Part shown: positions 9,601 through 16,836 of the stretch, in pieces
Numbering within the stretch: the first letter of the stretch is position 1
How the letters are laid out: each line of letters begins with the position of its first letter
From: Anabaena sp. PCC 7108
Lineage (GTDB): Bacteria; Cyanobacteriota; Cyanobacteriia; Cyanobacteriales; Nostocaceae
Length of the DNA stretch: 64,000 nucleotides
Direction: 5' to 3'
NCBI RefSeq assembly: GCF_000332135.1
Contig: NZ_KB235896.1
Span: 1,871,403 to 1,935,402 of the forward strand
Program-made: the position numbers and the translations under genes
Notes under the pieces: generated by a model
Told to the model about the DNA's origin: nothing
Seen by the model: the letters and a program-made list of their open reading frames with translations, nothing else
Databases searched by the model: none

Positions 9601-10992
9601 TGGGATGTGCAGACTGGTTACTGTGTCGGGACTCTACAGGGTCATAGCGGTGCGGTTTGGTCAGTAGCCTGGAATGGAGATGGTCTGACCTTGGCTAGTA
9701 GTAGTGGTGATAATACGGTAAAACTGTGGGATGTGCAGTCTGGGGACTGTGTGCGGACTTTAGAGGGTCATAGCAGTGAGGTTATATCAGTAGTCTGGAG
9801 TGGAGATGGTCTAACCTTGGCTAGCGGTAGTGATGATCATACGGTAAAACTGTGGGATGTGCAAACTGGGGACTGTTTGCGGACTTTACAGGGTCATAGC
9901 AGTGGGGTTATATCAGTAGTCTGGAGTGGAGATGGTCTAACCTTGGCTAGTGGTAGTTATGATCAAACGGTGAAACTGTGGGATGTCCAGACTGCGGACT
10001 GTTTGCGGACTTTAGAGGGTCATAGCAGTGGGGTCAGGTCAGTAGTCTGGAGTGGAGATGGTCTAACCTTGGTTAGTAGTAGTCGTGATAATACCGTGAA
10101 ACTGTGGGATGTGCAGTCTGGGGATTGTATCGCCACCTTTGAGGGTCATAGCAATTGGGTAAACTCAGTAGTCTGGAATGGAGATGGTTTGACCTTGGCT
10201 AGTGGTAGTCATGATAAGACGGTGAAACTGTGGGATGTGCAGTCTGGGGACTGTATTGCCACCTTTGAGGGTCATAGCAATTGGGTAAACTCAGTAGTCT
10301 GGAGTGGAGATGGTTTGACCTTGGCTAGTGGTAGTTTTGATAAGACGGTGAAACTGTGGGATGTGCAGTCTGGGGATTGTGTGCAAACCTTAGAGGGTCA
10401 TAGCAGTGGGGTTAGGTCAGTAGCCTGGAGTGGAGATGGTCTGACCTTGGCTAGTGGTAGTGGTGATAAGACGGTGAAACTGTGGGATGTGCAGTCTGGG
10501 GACTGTATTGCCACCTTTGAGGGTCATAGCAATTGGGTAAACTCAGTAGCCTGGAGTGGAGATGGTCTGACCTTGGCTAGTGGTAGTGGTGATAAGACGG
10601 TGAAACTGTGGGATGTGCAGTCTGGGGACTGTATTGCCACCTTTGAGGGTCATAGCAATTGGGTAAACTCAGTAGCCTGGAGTGGAAATGGTCAGACCTT
10701 GGCTAGTAGTAGTCATGATAAGACAGTGAAACTGTGGGATGTGCAGTCTGGGGACTGTATTGCCACCTTTGAGGGTCATGGCAATTGGGTTTACTCAGTA
10801 ACCTGGAATGGAGATAGTCAAACCTTGGCTAGTGGTAGTAATGATAAGACGATGAAACTGTGGAATTTGCAGTCTGGGGACTGTATCGCTACCTTTGACC
10901 ATAGGTTATATGCAGGGTTGAAGATTCAGGGAGTCAAGGGGTTAAGCCGGGCGGAAATATTGACTTTGAAGGCTTTGGGGGCTGTGGAGTAG
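6673..10992 (+). CDS. NACHT-family STAND NTPase with 14 WD40 repeats
   Basis: A 1439-residue signalling NTPase. Order: N-terminal region with coiled coil (1-190); a domain (about 190-310) whose EAEAGINDINAVKQAV and DEGWIVAPRR blocks resemble a degenerate restriction-endonuclease fold; NACHT with Walker A GEFGTGKT (371-378), Walker B LLIFDGFDE (about 452-460) and a TCRTEHF sensor; a helical linker; a short pentapeptide-like stretch (VNLTGANL); then 14 WD40 blades of 42 residues (825 to about 1410) and a conserved tail. Such proteins oligomerise when the repeat sensor binds a ligand; bacterial relatives act in antiviral defence or cell death. The ligand is unknown. The N-terminus resembles no effector I can name. 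Confidence 0.85.
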   Translation: MFILDDVIGTLVGKATDKVLDKLDHSETRLKILDKFGLKPDEPPNDFDGVYVYTLIEYGVGKPKVILQLFKEKEIKEEFQQAFSQNKSFNSQTLDGFIQSSDIGDKITDQNIDYRRELAEFARLFLEIAKRSRTATEILQDHKLDSLQNSLNQVREQINQLSLPEIQKQIAQLVQSQQQLLPPGEIVRETALSKQLKKWFETLGYKFETYKILEKEYFEWIINIPKRRGYDRILIHGVEAEAGINDINAVKQAVETHKTDEGWIVAPRRVSKLAREEVKKSENEQIFCYTFDELIEVDADFTGYFEWLENEVKSRGIDKYYVPLACTKEEINPRTKQRIGVSHYGQEDGWIERYINEWLADPVKEHLSVLGEFGTGKTWFAFHYAWLALQKYRQAKAEGLPIPRIPLVIPLRDYAKAVSIESLFSEFFFRKHNIGLSGYSAFEQLNRMGKLLLIFDGFDEMAARVDRQAMINNFWELAKVVGTAGTKAILTCRTEHFPEALEGRTLLNAELQASTKNLTGETPQFEVLELEKLDDEQIKKVLEFKAKPETVASVINNQQLLDLARRPVMIDLIMEALPDIEAGKPVDISRVYLYAVRQKMERDIKSARTFTSIADKLYFLCELSWEMLSTDRMTLNYKEFPDLIRSYFGETVQEQKDLDHWHHDMMGQTMLIRNADGDYYPAHRSLLEFFVSYKLGRELGILAADFQDVVEVLPYDQGTTDLSQTFGKTLLAKAVLDLMFPMLSTTADQRLLAEVKATKGKTEIEAGFSGSNAVQLLLKDSRLALEKQDLSETVIPGVNFGLASLYNVNLTGANLTETFFAKALGSVYSLAFSPDGKYLVTGDSDGRVQIWNALTGREILALLGHSDWVYSVAWSGDGLSLASGSFDNTVKLWDVQSGDCVQTLEGHGSGVRSVAWSGDDQTLASGSDDHTVKLWDVQTGECLRTLQGHSDWVYSVAWSGDDQTLASGSVDTTVKLWDVQTGYCVGTLQGHSGAVWSVAWNGDGLTLASSSGDNTVKLWDVQSGDCVRTLEGHSSEVISVVWSGDGLTLASGSDDHTVKLWDVQTGDCLRTLQGHSSGVISVVWSGDGLTLASGSYDQTVKLWDVQTADCLRTLEGHSSGVRSVVWSGDGLTLVSSSRDNTVKLWDVQSGDCIATFEGHSNWVNSVVWNGDGLTLASGSHDKTVKLWDVQSGDCIATFEGHSNWVNSVVWSGDGLTLASGSFDKTVKLWDVQSGDCVQTLEGHSSGVRSVAWSGDGLTLASGSGDKTVKLWDVQSGDCIATFEGHSNWVNSVAWSGDGLTLASGSGDKTVKLWDVQSGDCIATFEGHSNWVNSVAWSGNGQTLASSSHDKTVKLWDVQSGDCIATFEGHGNWVYSVTWNGDSQTLASGSNDKTMKLWNLQSGDCIATFDHRLYAGLKIQGVKGLSRAEILTLKALGAVE
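9145..10908 (+). repeat. 14 tandem 126-bp WD40-coding units
   Basis: Each unit encodes 42 residues ending in TVKLWDVQSGDC...GH. Units 8-13 share long identical DNA stretches, including wobble positions (for example GACTGTATTGCCACC and GCAATTGGGTAAACTC), which points to recent duplication or gene conversion. Unit 1 is the most diverged. Fourteen blades would make two seven-bladed propellers. Confidence 0.9.
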
Positions 10993-11069
10993 GATGAATG
11001 CATTCCACGAGAACAGGATGACAGTAAACTAAAACTATGAGTTACTGAGCGATCGCTAGACATTAAATT

Positions 11070-11504
11070 ATGGAAGAATTATTAACCCTGAAAGAATTGC
11101 TTCTGCAAGGAAATGTCCAAGAAGCATTGGTGATAGTTGAAGAATTAGAAGAAATGAGTCGAAATGATATTATTAAGACAATTCGCAGTTATGCAGTAAT
11201 TTTATTGTTGCACTTGATTAAACAAAAAGCCGAAAACCGAACAACTCGCTCTTGGGAAGTTTCAATTAGAAACTCAGTCCGAGAAATTCAACGCGAAAAT
11301 AAACGTCGTAAATCTGGAGGTTATTATTTAACCAAAGAGGAGCTTTTAGAAACTTTAGAAGAAGCTTATTTAAACGCTATTGATGAATCTTCCCTAGAAG
11401 TAAAAGAAGGTTTGTATGAACCAGAAGAATTAGAAAAGGTAGTTAATAAAAAAGAAATTATTCATCATGCTTTAAGTCTAATATTACCAGGAGAATCAAA
11501 TTAA
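11070..11504 (+). CDS. DUF29 family protein
   Basis: This 144-residue protein has the layout of the DUF29 family, common and multi-copy in cyanobacteria: an N-terminal helix pair, LLLHLIKQKAENRTTRSW at about 46-63 (a His/Trp-containing core of the family), and C-terminal acidic helices. Function unknown. It starts 77 nt after the NACHT gene and its stop codon touches the start of the tlyA gene, so the last two are probably one transcript. A HIP1 site lies just upstream. No ribosome site is evident. Confidence 0.65.
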   Translation: MEELLTLKELLLQGNVQEALVIVEELEEMSRNDIIKTIRSYAVILLLHLIKQKAENRTTRSWEVSIRNSVREIQRENKRRKSGGYYLTKEELLETLEEAYLNAIDESSLEVKEGLYEPEELEKVVNKKEIIHHALSLILPGESN

Positions 11505-12323
11505 TTGGTCAAACAAAGACTCGATACGCTATTAGTAGATTTAGGTTTATGTCCCTCTCGTCAACAAGCACAACGGCTAATTCAAGCTGGGGAAGTGACA
11601 GTAAATCAACAGATGATTGATAAAGCTGGGACTGAAGTTGATATTAAAGCCCAAATTCAAGTTAAAGAACGTCCTCCTTTTGTTTCTCGTGGTGGTGAAA
11701 AACTCGCTAAAGCTTTAGAATTTTTTGGAATTCCTGTAGCTGGACGTATGTGTTTAGATGGGGGAATTTCTACAGGTGGTTTTACAGATTGTTTATTACA
11801 AGCTGGTGCAATTCAAGTTTATGGAATTGATGTTGGCTATGGACAAGTTGATTGGAAAATCAGAACTGATGAAAGAGTAATTTTAAAAGAACGGACAAAT
11901 TTAAGACAGTTAAAACCAGAAGATTTATATAATGAAAATGCGACGCTTCCTGATTTAGCGGTGGTGGATGTTTCGTTTATTTCTTTAACTAAAATTTTAC
12001 CTGCATTATGGCAATTAACGCAAGCACCCAGAGAGGCTGTATTGCTTGTGAAACCTCAATTTGAGGTCGGTAAAAATCGTGTAGGTAAGAAAGGTGTGGT
12101 GCGTGATTCAAAAGATCATGCTGATGCAATTTTTCAGGTATTAAAAACAGCTTTGGAGTTAGGTTGGAAATATAAAGGTTTAACTTGGTCTCCTATAACT
12201 GGGCCAGCCGGAAATATTGAATTTTTGCTGTGGTTGGGAATGGAAAGTGAGACACCAGCACCCGATTTAGAGGTGATTCAGGAAATGACTAAACAAGTAG
12301 TGGATGAGTTTATAAAAAAATGA
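11505..12323 (+). CDS. tlyA: TlyA-family RNA 2'-O-methyltransferase
   Basis: A 272-residue protein with an N-terminal S4 RNA-binding domain (about 4-65: RLDTLLVDLGLCPSRQQAQRLIQAG) and an FtsJ/RrmJ-type Rossmann methyltransferase (CLDGGISTGGFTD, VVDVSFISL, LVKPQFEVG). TlyA methylates ribosomal RNA in mycobacteria; cyanobacterial members are usually annotated the same way or as hemolysin A. Translation appears to begin at a TTG directly after the DUF29 stop (TAATTG), with GGAGA about 10 nt upstream. The residues after it (VKQRLD) match family N-termini, so the rare start is real and coupled to the upstream gene. Confidence 0.88.
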   Translation: MVKQRLDTLLVDLGLCPSRQQAQRLIQAGEVTVNQQMIDKAGTEVDIKAQIQVKERPPFVSRGGEKLAKALEFFGIPVAGRMCLDGGISTGGFTDCLLQAGAIQVYGIDVGYGQVDWKIRTDERVILKERTNLRQLKPEDLYNENATLPDLAVVDVSFISLTKILPALWQLTQAPREAVLLVKPQFEVGKNRVGKKGVVRDSKDHADAIFQVLKTALELGWKYKGLTWSPITGPAGNIEFLLWLGMESETPAPDLEVIQEMTKQVVDEFIKK

Positions 12324-12333
12324 TGCACAATTA

Positions 12334-12539
12334 TAGGACTTACGCACTGTAAGAATCTGCCATGATGTGAATGAACGAAATTGTGTCGTTTTCGCCTTTG
12401 GGAATAACTTATTGAGTAAGGTTAAGGTGCGTCAGATAGAGAGAATCTGTTTTTTGTGAAAATATCGTGTCTGACGCACCCTACAAGAAATATAATTCAT
12501 ATTACATATTTGAGGAATATTGTCAATGCGTAAGTCCTA
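12334..12539. mobile_element. MITE of 206 bp with 13-bp terminal inverted repeats
   Basis: The perfect 13-bp ends TAGGACTTACGCA (12334-12346) and TGCGTAAGTCCTA (12527-12539) are flanked by the direct repeat AATTA (12329-12333 and 12540-12544), a likely target duplication. An inner 11-bp inverted repeat, GGTGCGTCAGA (12426-12436) / TCTGACGCACC (12470-12480), lies inside. No coding capacity. The right AATTA also belongs to the decamer array, so the duplication could be chance. Confidence 0.75.
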
Positions 12540-12540
12540 A

Positions 12541-12611
12541 ATTATTAGAAATTATTAGAAATTATTAGAAATTATTAGAAATTATTAGAAATTATTAGAA
12601 ACTATTAGAAA
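12541..12611 (+). repeat. Decanucleotide tandem array (ATTATTAGAA)
   Basis: Six perfect copies of the 10-mer ATTATTAGAA (12541-12600) and a seventh with one change, directly abutting the MITE. It lies between the convergent tlyA and CP12 genes. Confidence 0.9.
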
Positions 12612-12640
12612 CTTGGTAGGGGTTTAGCAATGCTAAACCC
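12612..12640. terminator. Possible terminator hairpin 3' of CP12
   Basis: GGGGTTTAGCAATGCTAAACCC (12619-12640) forms an 8-9 bp stem (GGGTTTAGC / GCTAAACCC) with a very small loop. It lies just past the CP12 stop and could end transcripts from either side; the T-run is weak. Confidence 0.55.
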
Positions 12641-12649
12641 TGAGATAAT

Positions 12650-12925
12650 TTAAATATCGTAAATCAAACACTCTAATGCGTCTGGATACATTTCGCAGTA
12701 GGTTTCTAGGGCTGTTTTACGATGTTTTGCTTGTTTTTGATGTGCCTTTTCAGCTTGTAATTCTTCGACAATATCCCAAGCTACTGCACAATTAGAGGAG
12801 TTACTTCCATTTTGATCACAGGTTGAACGAGCTTCTGCAATTGCTTCAAGAATTGCTTGCTCAATAGTTTTAGTGCTATTTTTGTTAGTATTACTAGCAG
12901 CTAAAACTTCGTTTAAAAATGTCAT
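12650..12925 (-). CDS. CP12 family Calvin-cycle regulator
   Basis: CP12 binds GAPDH and phosphoribulokinase in the dark and locks both enzymes in an inactive complex, released by thioredoxin. This 91-residue copy has the N-terminal Cys pair (C36, C46), the signature AWDIVEELQ (49-57) and the C-terminal Cys pair C77/C86 ending in LIYDI. Its N-terminus is about 15 residues longer than a standard CP12 of about 75, and the last residues differ from the usual VYED-like end, so it may be a paralogue. A ribosome site AAGGGTG lies about 7 nt before the ATG. Confidence 0.85.
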   Translation of the reverse strand: MTFLNEVLAASNTNKNSTKTIEQAILEAIAEARSTCDQNGSNSSNCAVAWDIVEELQAEKAHQKQAKHRKTALETYCEMYPDALECLIYDI

Positions 12926-13209
12926 GACTTTTCACCCTTATTGTTGAGTAAGATCAAGATTTACTGCAAAGTTCAATCTGTACTTAAGTATTTTTTACTC
13001 AGCACTGTTTGGTTCTTGTTGTATGAGAAGATAGGAATGTAGAGAAAGTATTAGAACCAGTTAAGAAACTATTCTCAACGGTAACAATTTAAAAAAATAT
13101 TTTTAGTTAATTTATATACTTTTTTGGACATGATCAAAAAGAAATGTCTTATTTATACCTATTCAAAATTTAGTCTGTAGTTGGGAATATGAAACTGTGC
13201 TAACTGAAA

Positions 13210-14604
13210 TTAAACATCTCCAAAGGTTCCACCCAATTCTTGCCGTAAACGATACAAAATTGTATTTTTGTCAACCTGCGATAGAATTTCTTGAATAACT
13301 GTATCAGCGCCTAATTGTCCCCAAGTACAGCCTTTTTCTAGATATATTTGTGCGGCTTTACCGACAGTATAAGCACCATAACCGGCAATTCCACCTTGAG
13401 CGATACCTCCGGTGAGCTTTGCTATTGCACTCCCAGCAAAAGTAGTAATATTCACAGGACTATCACCACTAACTATAGCAGCGGTACTATTGCCTAAACC
13501 TAACATTAAACTACTGCCGATTTCTCCTAACAATAAACCACCAGAACTGAATAAAATGGTTTTTAATAATTTACTAGCTTCATAGCTTGTCATGGGTAAA
13601 CCATATAATCTAGCTAAAGAACGAATCAAAGCTAAATCGGTGATTAAACCGCCAAGAATATCTAAAATAGGAATGGGATTTAAACCAATAGCGAGAGCTT
13701 TATATTTAGTAAATTTCCAAATGATATCTTCTGCTTCTTCTTCACGAATATCAATGGTTTTACTAGCTATAACTGCTTCTGCTTCCCTTGCTTGGATAAG
13801 TGCATTTAAAGCTAAAAGCGATCGCCCTTCTCTATTAAGTATATTCAGAATTGTTTGTTTCAGTTCCTCAACCTGCGGTGGTGGTGTTTCCCATTCATAA
13901 CTCACAGTTCCATCTGGGTATTCTACTCTAACTTCCATTGATGCAGGTTCAGCCGCTACCATGACAATTTCATCAGGTAGTAGAGGTTTTTGTTGAAGAT
14001 TTCCTGCACCCAATAGTTGTAAATTTTTGTAAATGGTCTTTCTGTCTGTATCTGGGTACAAATCGATTTTGTTAAAAACTAAAATCAGTGGTTTTTGGGC
14101 TTGTCGTAATTCGAGCAATCCTTGATACTCAGTTCTAGTAATATCTCCAGAAACAACAAACAAGATTAAATCTGCTTGACGAGCTACTTCTCTCGCCATT
14201 TGCGCCCTTGCTTCCCCTTCAATTTCGTCTAATCCGGGAGTATCAATTAATTCAACTAATACCTTTCCTCCTGGTTTCCAGCGTACTGAACGAGGCCATT
14301 GAGTTACTCCGTTTAGAGGGCCAGTTTGGAGAATTTTTTCACCTAGCAAGGAATTCAACACTGCTGATTTTCCGCGACTCACTAAACCAAAAGCAGCTAT
14401 CCTGACTACGTTGGAGTCTAACTTGTTGAGTGTGGTAGTTAGAACTTCTATTTCTGGTTTTACTAAACCTGCTAATTTTTGGTTTGATGATAGCTGTCCT
14501 GACTTGCGGAGATATCCATACCAAGATAATGCCTGTCTAAGACTAGCACGGGCGCGGTTCAAATGGGTTTCTTGCAGGTTTCGTACTGCGTTAGGTTGAG
14601 ACAA
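13210..14604 (-). CDS. Era/dynamin-like GTPase with C-terminal DUF697-type domain
   Basis: A 464-residue GTPase with G1 GLVSRGKS (73-80), G3 DTPG (121-124) and G4 NKID (178-181). The C-terminal third is Gly/Ala-rich and hydrophobic (about 310-440), as in DUF697 proteins that contact membranes. The family is widespread in cyanobacteria; its cellular role is not settled (membrane or chloroplast-type GTPase by analogy). It stands alone between CP12 and a small membrane-protein gene, all on the minus strand. A HIP1-type site lies inside the gene (near 13820). Confidence 0.8.
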   Translation of the reverse strand: MSQPNAVRNLQETHLNRARASLRQALSWYGYLRKSGQLSSNQKLAGLVKPEIEVLTTTLNKLDSNVVRIAAFGLVSRGKSAVLNSLLGEKILQTGPLNGVTQWPRSVRWKPGGKVLVELIDTPGLDEIEGEARAQMAREVARQADLILFVVSGDITRTEYQGLLELRQAQKPLILVFNKIDLYPDTDRKTIYKNLQLLGAGNLQQKPLLPDEIVMVAAEPASMEVRVEYPDGTVSYEWETPPPQVEELKQTILNILNREGRSLLALNALIQAREAEAVIASKTIDIREEEAEDIIWKFTKYKALAIGLNPIPILDILGGLITDLALIRSLARLYGLPMTSYEASKLLKTILFSSGGLLLGEIGSSLMLGLGNSTAAIVSGDSPVNITTFAGSAIAKLTGGIAQGGIAGYGAYTVGKAAQIYLEKGCTWGQLGADTVIQEILSQVDKNTILYRLRQELGGTFGDV

Positions 14605-14692
14605 GGTGGCGCAAATAATAGATTACATATCCATTTATATCGAAATTTATAGTTTTTTATAAATTAACTTTGAATACTTCAGATATCTTAAT

Positions 14693-15091
14693 TCAGAATG
14701 TAGGGCTGTGTTCACTATCCCAGCATTTATTATTTTCCCAACTTCTACCAGAATTTTCACATCGGGATGGATTGTTGATCCAAGGAATAGAGGTTGGGTA
14801 ATACGAAGTTCCCATATTGCTTATATCACCTACGTCGATAGATATGGGAGAAGAGAATAAGGGTATGACCAGACGCAAAAACGCATAAGTATCAATAGGT
14901 ATGGTTAGTATAAATACATAAACTATTATATTTTTAATAGACCAAGAGCTTTTGTAAGCAGGATTTTTAGAGTTCTTGTCGGTTTTTAATGTTTTGCGAT
15001 TTTTGTATAAAAACATAAATAGTATCTTAACGTTGTTAGACTGCTCAAGGAGAAATTTGTTTCTTGAGAAGTCATTATTAAGCATTTCCAC
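14693..15091 (-). CDS. Small membrane protein, function unknown
   Basis: A 132-residue reading frame with one membrane segment (about 51-75, IKNIIVYVFILTIPIDTYAFL) and a patterned C-terminus, CENSGRSWENNKCWDSEHSPTF-like, in which two Cys, two Trp and a terminal Phe recur as in small cyanobacterial proteins. The conserved-looking tail, and a frame that fills most of the gap, argue it is real. The DNA is very AT-rich and no strong ribosome site is visible. I do not recognise a named family. Confidence 0.5.
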   Translation of the reverse strand: MEMLNNDFSRNKFLLEQSNNVKILFMFLYKNRKTLKTDKNSKNPAYKSSWSIKNIIVYVFILTIPIDTYAFLRLVIPLFSSPISIDVGDISNMGTSYYPTSIPWINNPSRCENSGRSWENNKCWDSEHSPTF

Positions 15092-15563
15092 TTAAAAGTC
15101 AAAGATAAAAATAACAAATATTTAAATTTGCTGACTACTTAGTTATGCAATTTACTAAAAAATAAAAATCGTATTTGTCACTAAAATGGCTAAAAGTGCC
15201 GATTTATAAAGATTAAGGGTAATACGTAAGTAAACAAACTTATTGCATTAAAAGTAAATTAATACACTTAAAAATATTACGAGTTTTCAACTACGTATAT
15301 TATTATTTTAGGATATAATTAAATGTAATTATATTTATTTATAATAAAAATGTAATATTATAGCGAGACAAAGTTACTATGCATCACTACAAAGGAAGTT
15401 AAAAAATAGGCAAAAATATACGTGATTGTTTTTTTGGATTTTTAGTTCTGTGAAGCGGTATTATGTTCTCCCAAATCAATATCTATGTTTCTAAAGAAGG
15501 ATAATTTACCAGTTAAATTGTGCAACAATTAAAGTTAGGAACACCTTGAAAGGAGGTGGAACC
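15092..15563. other. AT-rich gap before the BtuF-like gene
   Basis: A 472-nt stretch of very AT-rich DNA with no gene seen. I looked for a cobalamin riboswitch and saw none of its conserved boxes. It carries the strong AAAGGAGGTGG ribosome site (15549-15557) of the next gene. Confidence 0.5.
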
Positions 15564-16490
15564 ATGACACATAAAAATATAAGAATTGTTTCTTTAATTC
15601 CTAGTGCGACGGAAATTATCGCCACACTGGGTTTGTCTAAAGCTATTGTAGGGCGATCTCATGAATGTGACTATCCCCCGGAAATAGCCAATGTACCTGT
15701 GTGTACTCAAGCACGTTTGAACAGCAATGCTCCCAGCAATGCTATTGACAATGATGTAAATAAAATATTGCAATCTGCTCTGAGTATTTATAAAATCAAG
15801 TTTGATGTTTTAGAGAAATTGCAGCCAACGCATATTATCACTCAAGATCAATGTGATATTTGTGCTGTAAGCTTACCAGAAGTTGAAAAAGCTGTCACTC
15901 AGCTTACCCACAGTTCACCGCAAATTATCTCTTTGCAGCCTAACACACTAAAGGATGTGTGGGGTGATATTGAACGAGTTGGTCACGCTTTTGATGTTGA
16001 TTCAGTAAAAATACTGGAAAACTTAGAAGCAAGAGTTAGAATTTGTAACCGTAAAATTCAAGGGCTATTTATCACAGAAATGCCTACAGTCGCTTGTATT
16101 GAGTGGACTGATCCTTTAATGATGGCTGCAAATTGGATACCTGAGTTAATCAACTTAGCAGGTGGAAAAACCTTGTTTAGTGTTACGGGTAAACCTTCTG
16201 CACAGTTGGACTGGAAAACATTGGTTAATACTAACCCCGACGTAATTATTTTTATGCCTTGCGGTTTTGATTTACAAAAAACTCACGAAGAAGCAAAATT
16301 ATTAACTCAACGTCCAGAATGGCAAAAACTGCACGCTGCTAAAACAGGTAGAGTGTTTGTGACCGACGGTAACGCTTACTTTAACCGTCCTGGTCCGCGA
16401 CTGGCTGATTCTGTGGAAATTTTAGCAGAAATTTTGCACCCAGATATTTTTCAATATGGTTATAGAGGTACTGGGTGGGAGCCTTTATAA
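15564..16490 (+). CDS. BtuF-like periplasmic-binding-fold protein (cobalamin-binding type)
   Basis: The 308-residue protein has the helical-backbone binding-protein fold of BtuF/FecB proteins: RIVSLIPSATEIIATLGL at the start, GRSHECDYP (45-53 by frame), ITQDQCDICAVS, LINLAGGKTLF and NPDVIIFMPCGFD. The cobalamin-binding branch has this SHECD...QDQCDICA pattern. No signal peptide is present, so it may be cytoplasmic or act as an unconventional salvage protein; no transporter genes are adjacent. The ATG at 15564 is chosen because a near-perfect Shine-Dalgarno sequence (AAAGGAGGTGG) ends 6 nt before it, inside the six extra codons of the frame. Confidence 0.75.
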   Translation: MTHKNIRIVSLIPSATEIIATLGLSKAIVGRSHECDYPPEIANVPVCTQARLNSNAPSNAIDNDVNKILQSALSIYKIKFDVLEKLQPTHIITQDQCDICAVSLPEVEKAVTQLTHSSPQIISLQPNTLKDVWGDIERVGHAFDVDSVKILENLEARVRICNRKIQGLFITEMPTVACIEWTDPLMMAANWIPELINLAGGKTLFSVTGKPSAQLDWKTLVNTNPDVIIFMPCGFDLQKTHEEAKLLTQRPEWQKLHAAKTGRVFVTDGNAYFNRPGPRLADSVEILAEILHPDIFQYGYRGTGWEPL

Positions 16491-16836
16491 GACTGAAATT
16501 ATCTCATTTAACCACCAAAAACAGCAATTCCGTAATACTTACTGCGTACAGCTACATTCGTTGTCTGCGCCCTTAACTAAGTAAATTGGCGTTAAAAATT
16601 GTCGTTGGGATAAGGCAGGGGGCTGCTCTTGCAGGGGGCTGCTCTTGCAGGGTGCAGGGGGAAAAAGGGTTTTATTCTGCCTACCTGACTTGAAAATAGA
16701 TTTTCATCCCTCCTGGTGTACGCAGTTCATGATGGCTACTTATCTAAATTATTATGGCACTAATTGCGGGAATAGAGTTTTTGTAACATCGGTGCGTTAA
16801 GTGTTAAAATAGTTAACGCACCCTAACTAGTGATAA
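16491..16836. repeat. Repeat-bearing gap between convergent genes
   Basis: Holds two copies of a CAGGGGGCTGCTCTTG unit (16616-16650) in a G-rich patch and an inverted repeat GGTGCGTTAA (16791-16800) / TTAACGCACC (16813-16822) 3' of the rsh gene. The hairpin may terminate rsh. No gene seen. Confidence 0.65.

Noticed and set aside
9145-10908. Noncoding tandem repeat or CRISPR
   Set aside because: The units are coding WD40 blades in one open frame.
15092-15563. Cobalamin riboswitch before the BtuF-like gene
   Set aside because: None of the conserved riboswitch boxes was found.
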